This document shows, piece by piece, positions 32,519-41,745 of a stretch of DNA of 64,000 nucleotides. The stretch's first letter is position 1; each line of letters begins with the position of its first letter. This stretch comes from Streptomyces marispadix (GTDB taxonomy: Bacteria > Actinomycetota > Actinomycetes > Streptomycetales > Streptomycetaceae). A program made the translations under genes and the position numbers. The DNA is taken from positions 2,542,001 to 2,606,000 of the forward strand of contig NZ_JAKWJU010000002.1 in NCBI RefSeq assembly GCF_022524345.1, in the 5' to 3' direction. A model generated the notes under the pieces. The model did no database searches. It worked only from the letters and a program-made list of their open reading frames with translations, and was not told the origin of the DNA.

Positions 32519-35500
32519 ATGGCCGGAGGACGTCCGCCGAAGGACGGCGGGCAGCGCCGCTACCCCGAACTGGAGGAGCTGGCCGCCTGGTTCCGGCAGG
32601 CGATGGCCGACGCCGGATACGAGACGCCGAACGCGGTCGTCAGGGCCGAGATCGCGCACAAGAACGTCGTGTACGGCATTCACGGCGCGTCCCGCTTCCT
32701 CAAGCTGGAGGTGGTACGGGCGCTCGCTGTCGGGCTGCGCCGCGACCCCGCCGAGGTCGAACCGCTGTGGACCAAGGCCAAGGAAGCAGTCGACCGCGCT
32801 GCCACCGCCCGCCAGGCCACCGAGGCGCCCCACCTCACGTCCTGGGCCCGACTCCCGCTGCCCGAGCTGGCGTTACGCAACCTCATGGAGGCGCAGAGCC
32901 GTGCGGTGGAACGGCTCCCCTACGACAAGCTGGGCGTCGAGGAGCCCCCGCTGTCGGCGGTGTACGTACGGCAGCGGATGCGTGCCTCGGCCCGCTCCGA
33001 GGACAACTCCACGCGTGAGGACGCCCGTACCGACGGCGACGGCACTCAGCGGATGGGGGACCCGGGCCGCGGCGGGAATCCGCGGCTGCTGGAGTCGCTG
33101 CTGCCCGTGCCGGACGCGCTGGCCCGCTACGAGCACCTGCTCATCACGGCGGAGCCGGGCGCGGGCAAGTCGACGCTCTCCAGCCATCTGGCGTGGACGC
33201 TCTCCAGGATCTGGCTGCGGCAGGACAGCAGCCTCAACGCCCCGGTCTCCGAGCCGGTCGTCCCCATCCGCATCGCGGCACGCACCCTCGTCGACCAGAG
33301 CGGCTCCTGGAGCGGGGTGCTGTGCCAGGCCGCGCGCCGCAGCCTCGGCCGCAGTCTCGTAGCGGACCCCGATCCGGGCCTGTTCGCGGGGCGGGTGCAG
33401 GGGGCACGGTGGCTGGTGCTCGTCGACGGGCTGGACGAGATAGCCGACCGTGACGCGCGCATGGGCGTCATCCGTACGATCGCCCAGCACGCCCGCGCGG
33501 GCAGCGACTACCGCTTCGTGGTGACGAGCCGTCCGCTGCCCGAGGCCGAACTGGCCCCGTTGCACGGGGCGTTGATCGGCGCGTACGGCATGGAGCCGTT
33601 CGGCGCGGGCGAGTTGCGGGACTTCGCCGGCAAGTGGTTCACGGCGCAGTACGAGGACGACGACGAGCGTGCCCGCGCCGCCGCCGACCGCTTCCTGAAG
33701 GAGACCGAGGACACCCGCCTGCGGGAACTCGTACGCAATCCACTGCTGGCGACGATCGCCGCCGTCAACGCCACCGTCGACCGGTCCCGGCCGCTGCCTT
33801 CCAGCCGCTCCAGCCTCTACCAGCGCTTCTGCGAGCATCTGCTGCTGCGCGGCACGAGCGCCCCGATGGTCCGCACCGAACTGAACCGCCGCTATCGCGA
33901 CGACCCCGAGCGCCGCAGCTTCCACCTATGGCTCGACCAGCACAAACGTAAGGTGCTGGGCGTCCTGGGCAGGCGACGTCTGGAGGGCGAAGGGGCGCTG
34001 TCGCAGGCGGCGTTGAAGTGGGTGCGGGAGAACGCCGGGGACGGGGGCCTGCCGACGGGCTGGGAGACCGAGGTCAGGGAGTTCCTCCAGGGCACCGGGC
34101 TGCTGGTCCCCGAGGACGACGACTTCAGGTTCCTGCACCACTCGTTCGCGGAGTTCATCGCCGCGCAGTCCTACGCCATGGAGATCCCGCCGGAGTTCCC
34201 GGACGCGGAGGTCTGGATCCGCCGCGCCCTGAGCGGTGACGAGCGGACGCTCGCGATGTTCGTCTTCTGCCTTTGGTCGGAGCGCGAGGAGTGCGAAGCG
34301 GACCGGCTGGCGGAGACCCTGCTGAGCGAGACGTCAGGCCGGGGCCACAGGAGATCCCTGCTCGCCGGGACCCTCCTCGCCGAGGGCGTCCCCCTCGGCG
34401 AGGAGAACCGGGCGCTGATCCTCGACCGCCTCGAAGCGATAGCGCGCAACTCAGGGGAGGACGACGCCGAGGAGGCGTTCAAGGTGCTGGGCGCGCTCGG
34501 CGGGCTCCCGGGCGTACTCCAGCGGCTCGAACGCATGGCCGCGGCCGAGCACTTGGACCCCATGCTGCGTCTCGACGCCGTCGAGGCGTACAGCCAGGCA
34601 GGCGACCGTGAGGTGGCCGAGCGGCTGCTCGGGTCGGCGCTGGGATGGATCTACGGGGCGATCCAGCAGGCCGCCGAGGTGGCCTGCTCCATCAGCGAGG
34701 GGGCGCGCGAGGCGGTACGCCAACGGGCCCTGGTCCTCGCGGAGGAGCAGGGAACGACGGACGTCTTCCTGCTGGCGCGTGCGGCGCTCGCCTTGGAGCG
34801 TCTTGAACATCCGCGCGAGGCGGCCGAGTCGGCCCGCAGGGTGCTGGAGAGCCCTCGGTCGGACGCGGCATGGCTGAAGCAGGCCGCGGAAGCGTGGCTG
34901 AAGGCCCAGCCGTCCGAGGGGGCCACGATCGCGGCACTGGCACTGAAGCGGCCGCCGGCCGACCAGCAGGGCCGGGCGGCGGTGGCCCAGGTCCTGGAGC
35001 GACTCGGGGAGCCGGAGGCGGCGGCGGGCATCGCCGGTGAGGTCCTCGCCTCCGGTACGCCCGACGTCGTAGCGCTGGACTCGGCAGCCCGCACGTGGGT
35101 CAAAGTCCGCGGCGCGGAGGGCAGTTCGAAGGTGATGGCGGCTTTCGAGGAGAGCAGCGCCGACCTCGGGCACGATCTGGACGCGCCGGCGACTCTGCTG
35201 GAGTCCGTCGCCCCGTTCGCGGAGGGCACGATGATCGCGGACTGGGCGCGGGAAGTCCTCGGCGAACACAGATGGGGCGCTTTCGAGGGCGGCAGCGTGG
35301 TGTCGGCTTGGCTGACGGCCGAGGGCCCCGCCGCAGCCGGCACGATCATGGAAAGGATCGGGCGGGGACAGCTCCTGGAGAGCTACGCGAGGGCCGAGGT
35401 CGCGGAGGCGATGCTCGACGCGGGTGCACGGCAGGAGGCCGCCGAACTCGCCGAGCGGGCACTGCGCACCCCCAACCTGTCCCAGGACCGCTACAAGCAG

Positions 35501-36082
35501 TCGACTCAGGTGCTGCTGAAGGCAGTTGACGAAGGGGCTGCCGAACTGCTGGAGCGCGTCTGGCGGGAGAACCACCATCTGCACGTCAACGGCGCCTGGC
35601 TGCACGGCGTCCTGGACGCCCTCTCCGAACAGGACCAGCGGACACCCGCGACGGGGGCGACGATCTGCCACCTCGCCCGTGAACTCGTCGAACTGGGCAG
35701 CGCGAAGAGCAAGGACGTCGTCATCGCACTGGAGGCCCTGGCAGACAACGAGGGCCGCAGCGCGGTCCCGTTCATCGTCCGCACCGCGAAGTCGCACCCC
35801 CGCCTCCAGTGGGCGCACCGATGCGACATCGCCTCGGGGCTCGCCGCGATGGGCGAACGCTCACCCGCGCTCGAAGTGTGGCGCCACGTGATCGAACTCC
35901 CGTACCCGCCCTCCCAGTTGGAGCTGCGCCTGCTGATGGACCTGGAAACGGCGGGAGCCGTCGAGGAGGCCACGGCCTGGATTCAGGCCCTGATCGCCGA
36001 CCCCGGCACCTATCCCCCGCGCCGCCTGCGGCTGCGGCAGATGCTGGCGTGGCTGGGGGCGGGAGAGGGGGAACTTCCGTAG
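32519..36082 (+). CDS. NACHT-domain STAND NTPase with N-terminal HTH-like region and helical repeats
   Basis: This 1187-residue protein begins with a conserved helical region (about 15-95, ELEELAAWFRQAMADAGYE, GASRFLKLEVVRALAVGLRRD), like the DNA-binding-type heads of streptomycete STAND proteins. The NACHT core has Walker A (AEPGAGKST, near 212), Walker B (WLVLVDGLDEIAD, near 300) and VTSRPLPEAEL as sensor region. After LHHSFAEFIAAQSY a long helical solenoid fills residues about 620-1187. Bacterial NACHT proteins include antiphage defence genes, but no nuclease or other effector is visible, so a regulatory role is equally possible. The start is ATG 32519, with GGGGGAG four bases upstream. 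Residue 119 is a TTA leucine codon (32873-32875). Confidence 0.85.
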   Translation: MAGGRPPKDGGQRRYPELEELAAWFRQAMADAGYETPNAVVRAEIAHKNVVYGIHGASRFLKLEVVRALAVGLRRDPAEVEPLWTKAKEAVDRAATARQATEAPHLTSWARLPLPELALRNLMEAQSRAVERLPYDKLGVEEPPLSAVYVRQRMRASARSEDNSTREDARTDGDGTQRMGDPGRGGNPRLLESLLPVPDALARYEHLLITAEPGAGKSTLSSHLAWTLSRIWLRQDSSLNAPVSEPVVPIRIAARTLVDQSGSWSGVLCQAARRSLGRSLVADPDPGLFAGRVQGARWLVLVDGLDEIADRDARMGVIRTIAQHARAGSDYRFVVTSRPLPEAELAPLHGALIGAYGMEPFGAGELRDFAGKWFTAQYEDDDERARAAADRFLKETEDTRLRELVRNPLLATIAAVNATVDRSRPLPSSRSSLYQRFCEHLLLRGTSAPMVRTELNRRYRDDPERRSFHLWLDQHKRKVLGVLGRRRLEGEGALSQAALKWVRENAGDGGLPTGWETEVREFLQGTGLLVPEDDDFRFLHHSFAEFIAAQSYAMEIPPEFPDAEVWIRRALSGDERTLAMFVFCLWSEREECEADRLAETLLSETSGRGHRRSLLAGTLLAEGVPLGEENRALILDRLEAIARNSGEDDAEEAFKVLGALGGLPGVLQRLERMAAAEHLDPMLRLDAVEAYSQAGDREVAERLLGSALGWIYGAIQQAAEVACSISEGAREAVRQRALVLAEEQGTTDVFLLARAALALERLEHPREAAESARRVLESPRSDAAWLKQAAEAWLKAQPSEGATIAALALKRPPADQQGRAAVAQVLERLGEPEAAAGIAGEVLASGTPDVVALDSAARTWVKVRGAEGSSKVMAAFEESSADLGHDLDAPATLLESVAPFAEGTMIADWAREVLGEHRWGAFEGGSVVSAWLTAEGPAAAGTIMERIGRGQLLESYARAEVAEAMLDAGARQEAAELAERALRTPNLSQDRYKQSTQVLLKAVDEGAAELLERVWRENHHLHVNGAWLHGVLDALSEQDQRTPATGATICHLARELVELGSAKSKDVVIALEALADNEGRSAVPFIVRTAKSHPRLQWAHRCDIASGLAAMGERSPALEVWRHVIELPYPPSQLELRLLMDLETAGAVEEATAWIQALIADPGTYPPRRLRLRQMLAWLGAGEGELP

Positions 36083-36098
36083 GGGGCGGCGAAGTTCG

Positions 36099-36158
36099 GG
36101 CCCGCCCGCGGAGGCGACGGCAGCGCCGGGCACCCGCGCCACTCCGGCCGGGCGGGCC
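36099..36158. terminator. possible long-loop terminator
   Basis: GGCCCGCCCG (36099-36108) is complementary to CGGGCGGGCC (36149-36158), with 40 bases between, and lies between converging genes. The loop is long, so it is only a weak candidate. Confidence 0.35.
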
Positions 36159-36165
36159 GGTGCCG

Positions 36166-36306
36166 TCACAGGTAGAGCTGTACGCCGCACTCCGCGCAGC
36201 AGATCTTGCCCTTCACCTTCTTCGTGCTGCCCGGATGCGGGCACGGGCGCTTCGGTTCGCGCCGTGCGGTCTCGCCGCCGCGTTTCGGCTTCGTAGCGGA
36301 GGTCAT
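36166..36306 (-). CDS. small zinc-ribbon-like protein
   Basis: This 46-residue basic protein ends with two metal-ligand-like pairs, CPHPGSTKK and CCAECGVQLYL, suggesting a single zinc ribbon or knuckle. The start is ATG 36306, with GGAGG about 10 bases upstream. It follows the small gene at 36353-36577 on the same strand with a 46-base gap. The function is not known to me. Confidence 0.65.
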   Translation of the reverse strand: MTSATKPKRGGETARREPKRPCPHPGSTKKVKGKICCAECGVQLYL

Positions 36307-36352
36307 CGCTTCCGCCTCCGCCGGCGGCCCGGCGAACTTTCCGAGGCGCGAC

Positions 36353-36577
36353 TCAACGGCCTGCGCCCTTCGCGATGACCGACGCAAGCTCACGAGCCAC
36401 CGGCGCCGAGCACTCACCCAGACTGACGAGCCCGTACACATCCACACCGCCGCCCACCGGCCGGAAATCCAGCGCCGGAAGCTGAATGCCCGCCCTCCGA
36501 AGAGCCGCACCCAACACCTCACGCGCCTCTAGCGCCTCCTCGACCTTCCCGGAAGCCGCCTGCCGATCCTTCGCCAT
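36353..36577 (-). CDS. small hypothetical protein near an XRE-DUF397 locus
   Basis: This 74-residue protein shows a helical first half (KVEEALEAREVLGAALRRAG) and a beta-rich second half (LPALDFRPVGGGVDVYGLVS, then LGECSAPVARELASVI). The start is ATG 36577, with GAAGG about eight bases upstream. It is divergent from the XRE-type gene across 134 bases. Similar small proteins are common beside XRE-DUF397 pairs in Streptomyces; that is my recollection, not a search. The biochemical role is unknown. Confidence 0.65.
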   Translation of the reverse strand: MAKDRQAASGKVEEALEAREVLGAALRRAGIQLPALDFRPVGGGVDVYGLVSLGECSAPVARELASVIAKGAGR

Positions 36578-36711
36578 GACCACACCTTCGTAACGTCCCG
36601 TCACTTACGGTTATGAGCATGCACGCCCGGGGGACGGTCAGGGCCGGGTGTCTCAACTAGAGCCACAGGTCGGGGCAGTTGCCCCACAAAACCCACGGGA
36701 GGGCGCTGAGG

Positions 36712-37559
36712 ATGCCACCACGACGGCCCGTGTCCGGCCGAAGCCAGTCGCCACGAGCCCGCTACGCCAAGGAGTTGGCGGTGCTGCGCCGCGAAAGGGG
36801 CGTCTCTCTGCGGGCGTTGGGTGACGCCGTACGCAGCGATCACAGTCACCTCGGGCACATGGAGCACGGCACCACCCTCGGAGTCCCGAACTCGCCCGGG
36901 AACTCGACAAGTTCTACGGCACGACCCACCTGATAGTGCTGTGGGAACTGGCGGTGCGCGACCCCTCCCAGTTCCGTGAGCGCTACCGCCGGTACATGAC
37001 GCTCGAAGCGGAGGCGACCGGGTTTCAGCAGTACGCTCCCGGCATCGTCCCTGGGCTGCTTCAGACACCGGCCTACGCGCGTGCGCTGCTCAGGGCGGCC
37101 GGTCCGGTCGACGAGAACGACCTGACCGAGCAGGTGGAAGCCCGAATGGGCAGGCAAGAGGCTCTCAGCCGAGACGAGCCGCCCCAGTTCCGGGCCATCG
37201 TCGATGAGGCGGTGCTGCGCCGACCGCTCAGCGAACTCGCCGACTGGCGCGAGCAGTTGAGGCATCTCCGCGCGATGAGCGAGTGGCCCAACGTCACGAT
37301 CCAAGTCGTCCGGCTGGCCGTCGGCCTGCATGGCCTGACGAACACCGACACCATGTTCCTGTGGCTGCCGGACGGCCGTACCGTGGCGTACGTGGAGACC
37401 GGATACTCGGGCGATCTGGCTGAAGAGACGAAGGACGTCGACCGACTTCGGGTGGCCTACGATCAGTTGCGCGACCTCGCGCTGTCCCCGCCCGAGTCCC
37501 GCAAGCTGATCAGCCTGTATCTGGAGGAAGTCCCGTGCGAGACCCCCGAGTCCACGTGA
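36712..37559 (+). pseudogene. XRE-family regulator broken by a one-base deletion
   Basis: The first frame (from ATG 36712, GGAGG about 11 bases upstream) encodes the helix-turn-helix: KELAVLRRERGVSLRALGDA and SHLGHMEHGTT. It then drifts into unrelated sequence and stops near 36933. The rest of the family protein continues in another frame: ELARELDKFYGTTHLIVLWE, then GIVPGLLQTPAYARALL and MSEWPNVTIQVV. Inserting one base near 36882-36887 rejoins them into 849 nt (282 residues), the usual length of these regulators. The downstream frame alone could start at GTG 36936 but would lack the DNA-binding domain. The intact DUF397 partner follows at once. The cause may be a real mutation or a sequencing error. 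Confidence 0.8.
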
Positions 37560-37750
37560 GTCCCATGGCCTGGCGCAAGTCCAGCTACAGCAACCAAGAC
37601 GGAGGCAACTGCGTCGAGGTCGCCGACAACCTTCCGGGCAGCGTGCCCGTACGCGACTCCAAGATTCAGCGCGGCCCCGCACTCCACTTCCAGCCGCGCG
37701 CCTGGACGTCCTTCGTCACCGCACTGCGAGCGGGCCGACTCGACGTCTGA
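37535..37750 (+). CDS. DUF397 protein
   Basis: This 71-residue protein has the DUF397 hallmarks AWRKSSYSNQDGGNCVEVAD, VPVRDSK and AWTSFVTALRAG. GTG 37535 has GGAGG seven bases upstream and overlaps the XRE end by 25 bases; ATG 37565 is the alternative. DUF397 proteins usually follow an XRE regulator in Streptomyces, and BldB/WhiJ-type pairs affect development. Here the regulator is broken, so this protein may be orphaned or act with another XRE protein. Confidence 0.88.
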   Translation: MRDPRVHVSPMAWRKSSYSNQDGGNCVEVADNLPGSVPVRDSKIQRGPALHFQPRAWTSFVTALRAGRLDV

Positions 37751-37888
37751 GAAAGGAGTGTTCACAGGGCCCGCCTGTGAGCAGTTCCTGCGGTGAGACC
37801 GGGCCCCGTCCCGGAATGTATCCCCTTTGTATGCCCGCCTCCTTGAATCGGCCGGTCACCACCGACGACCGACGACAAGGAGAGAGTC

Positions 37889-38458
37889 ATGAAGAGACGC
37901 ACCCGCTGGCTGCTGGCATCCGGGGGCGGGGTCGCGGCCCTCGTGGTCGCGGCGCCCGTAGTCGTCGCGACGCCCGGCGCGAGTTCGTCGGCCGCTGCCC
38001 GGCCCGCGTTCAAGGTGCCGTTCCGGTGCGGTCAGAGCTGGGTCGGGAGCAACTGGGACGGGCACAGCCCGAACCACTCGATCGACTGGAACCACTACGA
38101 CTCGGGGGGCACACCTGACGACAGGGGCCGCGTCGTGCTCGCGAGCGCGCCCGGCAAGGTCGTCGCCTCCTACTACTCGAAGAGCGACGGCTACGGCAAC
38201 ACGATCGTGATCGGGCACGGCAACGGATGGCAGACGCGCTACGCCCATCTGAAGTCCCGCGGCGTCGCCCGCGGCGACCAGGTGAAGCAGGGACAGCAGA
38301 TCGGGAAGGTCGGCGCCACCTCCGCGATCTACGACTTCACTCCCCATCTGCACTACGAGCAGATACAGAACGGCGACGTGGTCGTGTCCGTCGTACAGGG
38401 CTTCCGCTGGAGCGACTACACGAAGCGCTCGCAGGAGAGCCGCAACAACTGCGGCTGA
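37889..38458 (+). CDS. secreted M23-type peptidase
   Basis: This 189-residue protein has a signal peptide (MKRRTRW, then LLASGGGVAALVVAAPVVV). The LytM/M23 zinc site is read as HSIDW (about 64-68) and HLHYE (about 154-158), with the typical GYGNTIVIGHGNGWQTRYAHL between. M23 enzymes cut peptide cross-links of peptidoglycan, though the short form here could instead be a lysin-like or inactive relative. An AAGGAGAG ribosome site precedes ATG 37889. The gene stands alone. Confidence 0.88.
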   Translation: MKRRTRWLLASGGGVAALVVAAPVVVATPGASSSAAARPAFKVPFRCGQSWVGSNWDGHSPNHSIDWNHYDSGGTPDDRGRVVLASAPGKVVASYYSKSDGYGNTIVIGHGNGWQTRYAHLKSRGVARGDQVKQGQQIGKVGATSAIYDFTPHLHYEQIQNGDVVVSVVQGFRWSDYTKRSQESRNNCG

Positions 38459-38549
38459 CAAGGCAGTCGGCGCGGCAGTCGATACGGCACTTCGCGGCGC
38501 GGGCGCTCGCCGCCGACGCCACGGGGATCGTCACCGGCGACGGCCATGG

Positions 38550-38601
38550 TGCGGCACGGGGCGTACCAAGGCGGTGGCGCGGCGGTGAGGTCCGTGCCGC
38601 A
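38550..38601. terminator. possible hairpin between converging genes
   Basis: TGCGGCACGG (38550-38559) pairs with CCGTGCCGCA (38592-38601) across a 32-base loop. It lies between the peptidase stop at 38458 and the regulator stop at 38656. The loop is large, so confidence is low. Confidence 0.4.
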
Positions 38602-38655
38602 ACAGTCGTACGCACGTGCCGGAGTACGGGCACGCCGGGCGCGGGCGCGTCCTCG

Positions 38656-41544
38656 TCAGCGCAGCGATCTCAGCTTCGCGTCCACGAGTTCCGCCTCGTC
38701 CCGGGCGTCGAGGCGGCGCCATGTGGAAAGGGAGCGATGGAAGTAGCGCCGCGCGGTGCGCTCCCGGCCGGTCGTGCGGTGCAGCTCGCCCAGCAGGCAG
38801 GCGACGCTGGCCTCCGCGCGGCGGTCCCCGAGCTGCTGCTGCACGGCGAGCGCGCCGACCAGCAGGGCCGACGCCTCACCGGCCTTGCCCTGGCGGAGGC
38901 ACAGTTCGCCGATGCTCTGCTGGACGTATGCCGCGCAGTGGGTGTCGGCGAGGTCGTCGAAGATGCCGAGAGCCCGCTCCAACTCGCGGTGTGCGCCCTG
39001 CGGTTCGCCCCGCAGTTCGTGAAGCACCGCGATGCGGCGGCGTACTTGCGCCTCGCGGTGCCGGTCGCCGACGTCGCACGAGATGGCCAGCGCCTCGTCG
39101 AGCCAGGGTGCCGCCGCGTCCGGTTCCTGTCGCTCCAGCCACACCGAGGCGATCGCGTTGTGCGCGACGGCTTCTCCGTGCCGGTCCCCGGCCTTGGCGA
39201 AGCAGTGCATCGCGTCCGTGAACTCCGTCAGCGCGGAGTCGAGTCGGCCCACGACCCGGTGCACGGACCCGGCGCCCACCGCGGCGACGGCCTCGCCGTA
39301 TAGGTGGCCGAGACCGGAGAAGATCGCACGCGAGCGGTCGAACGACGCGAGCGCGTCGTCGTAGCGGTCCTGGTAGAGGTGGAGCTGTCCGAGGTTGCGG
39401 AGCAGCGCCGCGGCCCGTACGCCGGAGTGGACCGGCATCGCGTCGAGCACGAGCCGATGTGTCCGCAGCCAGTCGTCGTAGTAGCCGCGCATGTCGAAGA
39501 ATCCGGCCAGTTCGACGGCGAGGTCCGCCGCGCGGGAGACCTCGCCGTGCCGCAGCGCGGATTCGACGGCGGAGACGAGGATGCGGCGTTCGGTCTCCAG
39601 CCACTCGACGGGCTTGTCGCGTACGACGGGGACGATTTCGGCGGCGGGACCCTCCGGCGGGGCGGGTTCGCCGAGCACGCCCAGGAAACGCGTGGGCATC
39701 GCCGAGTTCGCCACCCGGGTGAGCGCGATCAGATCGTCGAGAATGCGCAGCCCCCGCGCCCGGCGGGCTGCGGCGGGCTCGCTGTCGGTCAGCTCACGTG
39801 CGTAGCAGCGGAGAAGATCGTGCATGCGGTAACGGTGCAGCCCCAGGCTGTCGGTGCCCACGACCTCGACCAGATGCTCGTCGAGCAGCGTCTCCAGCCC
39901 CGCCGCGGCTTCGTCGGCGCGGCCCATCGCCAGCGCGATGAGCCAGCCCGCCGCCGCCTCCCCGCCCAGCTCGCCGAAGACGCGGAAGACCTTCGCCGCC
40001 GGTTCCGGAAGGTGCCGGTAGCTCAGCTCCGCGCTCGCCCGTACCTCCAACTCGCCTGTCTGGAGCTGGTCCAGACGGCCGCGCTCGTCGTTGAGGAAGT
40101 CGGCCAGGGTGGAGACGGTCCAGCCGGCACGGTTCGCCAGCCGCGCACCCGCTATGCGTACGGCCAGCGGCAGCGAGCCGCACCCGGCGAGCACCCGGTC
40201 GGTGTCGGCTTCCTGCGTCCGCAGCCGGTCGGGGCCGACGATCGCGCCGAACAGGGCGCGGGCGTCGTCGCGTTCCATCACACCCAGGTCGGAGTGGTAC
40301 GCGGGCAGTTCCGGCATTCTGCGGCGTGAGCTGACGAGCACCGCCGAGCCTCCGGTGCCGGGAAGCAGCGGGCGTACCTGTGCGCTGCCGGCGGCGTCGT
40401 CGAGGACGATCAGGAACCGGCGCTGTGCGAGACGCGAACGGAACAGGGCGGCACGCTCGCCCAGTTCGACGGGGATCGCGCTGTCGATGACTCCGAGGGC
40501 GCGCAGCATCTCGGCGAGCACGGCCGAGGGTTCGCGCCGCTGTTCGCCCAGTCCGCCCAGGTCGACGAAGAGTTGCCCGTCCGGGAAGGCTTCGCGCACC
40601 CGGTGTGCCACATGCACCACCAGCGTGGACTTTCCGCACCCCGGCGGGCCCGACACCGCGGCCACGACAGGCTGCCGCCCGGCGGTCGACAACAGCCTCT
40701 CCAGGGCGGCGATCTCGGCGGCGCGTCCGGTGAAATCCGGTACGTCCATGGGAAGTTGGCAGACCGGTGTGCGTTCCGTGGTGCGGCGGCGGGCGGCGTA
40801 TCCGTTGACCTCCTCCCCGACGGCGCGCAGGGGCTCGCTGGGCTCGATGCCGAGTTCGACGGCGAGCGTCTGCTCGGCCTCGGCGTAGGCGGACCGCGCC
40901 TCGGTGGTACGGCCGGAGTCGCGCAGGGCCTGTACGAGCATCCGCCACAGGTCCTCGCGCAGGGGGTCCTCGGTCAGCCGGGACCGCAGTTCGGCGACCA
41001 GCGGCACGAACTCACCCAGGCGCAGCCGGGTTTCGAGGCACTTGTCGACAGCGACCGAGCGCAGCTCCTCGATCCTGGTGATCGCCGGGTCCCATACGAC
41101 GGTCGGCGGCAGGTCCTGGAGCACGCCGCCGCGCCACAGCCCCAGCGCCGACTCGTAGCTGCGCAGGGCGGCGGCGTCGTCGCCTGCCTCGCACTCGTTT
41201 CGGGCACGGTCCAGCCGCTGTTCGAAGAGCAGCAGGTCGACGTCGCCGGAGGCCACGTCGAGGGTGTAGCCGGACGCCTCGGTCTTCAACGCCTCGGTGG
41301 GGACGCCCGCTTCGGTCAGCGCTTGCCGGAGGGTACGGACGTAGGTGCGCACGTTGGCGACGGCGGAACGGGGCGCGCCGCCGGGCCAGAGCACCTCGGT
41401 CAGCAGATCGACCGAGACGAACCCCCCGGGCTGCAACAGCAGTGTGCCCAGCACCGCCCTGGGCTTGGGCCCGCCGACGCGGACCGGCGCACCACTCGCC
41501 CACACCTGGAGCGGTCCCAGGATTCCGAACGCAGGCTCCCCCAT
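38656..41544 (-). CDS. SARP/AfsR-type regulator with NB-ARC and TPR domains
   Basis: This 962-residue protein has an N-terminal winged helix (FGILGPLQVWASGAPV, PRAVLGTLLLQPGGFVSVDLL) plus BTAD domain (to about 250, ending in TEDPLREDLWRMLVQALRDSGRTTEA). An NB-ARC ATPase follows, with Walker A in GPPGCGKST (about 298) and RFLIVLDDA. TPR-like repeats (RLDSALTEFTDAMHCFAKAG and similar) fill the last 260 residues. AfsR-type SARPs activate secondary-metabolite genes. The start is ATG 41544, with GGAGG seven bases upstream. No biosynthetic cluster lies beside it except the carboxylic acid reductase, so its target is open. Confidence 0.9.
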   Translation of the reverse strand: MGEPAFGILGPLQVWASGAPVRVGGPKPRAVLGTLLLQPGGFVSVDLLTEVLWPGGAPRSAVANVRTYVRTLRQALTEAGVPTEALKTEASGYTLDVASGDVDLLLFEQRLDRARNECEAGDDAAALRSYESALGLWRGGVLQDLPPTVVWDPAITRIEELRSVAVDKCLETRLRLGEFVPLVAELRSRLTEDPLREDLWRMLVQALRDSGRTTEARSAYAEAEQTLAVELGIEPSEPLRAVGEEVNGYAARRRTTERTPVCQLPMDVPDFTGRAAEIAALERLLSTAGRQPVVAAVSGPPGCGKSTLVVHVAHRVREAFPDGQLFVDLGGLGEQRREPSAVLAEMLRALGVIDSAIPVELGERAALFRSRLAQRRFLIVLDDAAGSAQVRPLLPGTGGSAVLVSSRRRMPELPAYHSDLGVMERDDARALFGAIVGPDRLRTQEADTDRVLAGCGSLPLAVRIAGARLANRAGWTVSTLADFLNDERGRLDQLQTGELEVRASAELSYRHLPEPAAKVFRVFGELGGEAAAGWLIALAMGRADEAAAGLETLLDEHLVEVVGTDSLGLHRYRMHDLLRCYARELTDSEPAAARRARGLRILDDLIALTRVANSAMPTRFLGVLGEPAPPEGPAAEIVPVVRDKPVEWLETERRILVSAVESALRHGEVSRAADLAVELAGFFDMRGYYDDWLRTHRLVLDAMPVHSGVRAAALLRNLGQLHLYQDRYDDALASFDRSRAIFSGLGHLYGEAVAAVGAGSVHRVVGRLDSALTEFTDAMHCFAKAGDRHGEAVAHNAIASVWLERQEPDAAAPWLDEALAISCDVGDRHREAQVRRRIAVLHELRGEPQGAHRELERALGIFDDLADTHCAAYVQQSIGELCLRQGKAGEASALLVGALAVQQQLGDRRAEASVACLLGELHRTTGRERTARRYFHRSLSTWRRLDARDEAELVDAKLRSLR

Positions 41545-41580
41545 CGACGCGCCTCCGCGACAATCCGCAACTGCGGCGCA

Positions 41581-41596
41581 GCGTACTTGTGTACGC
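41581..41596. promoter_or_regulatory. small palindrome upstream of the SARP gene
   Basis: GCGTAC-TTGT-GTACGC forms perfect 6-bp arms, 37 bases upstream of the SARP start. A second palindrome, CTGCG-G-CGCAG, overlaps its edge at 41571-41581. They may be operator sequences; nothing else in 41545-41745 was recognised. Confidence 0.4.
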
Positions 41597-41745
41597 GGGT
41601 GCCCGAACAGGGTTTCGTGACGCCGAGCCCTGTCGTGCTCCCTGTTGTGACCCCCTTACGGCGCCTTCCGGCCCGCGTCACGGCCTTGGGCTGCGAACGT
41701 CGGCTTCACACGGCGGACGCCGATCGCGTCACGGCCCCGACCGGC

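Noticed and set aside
36936..37559. 3' part of the XRE gene as an independent gene
   Set aside because: It lacks the DNA-binding domain and a good ribosome site, and one added base rejoins it to the HTH frame at normal family length.
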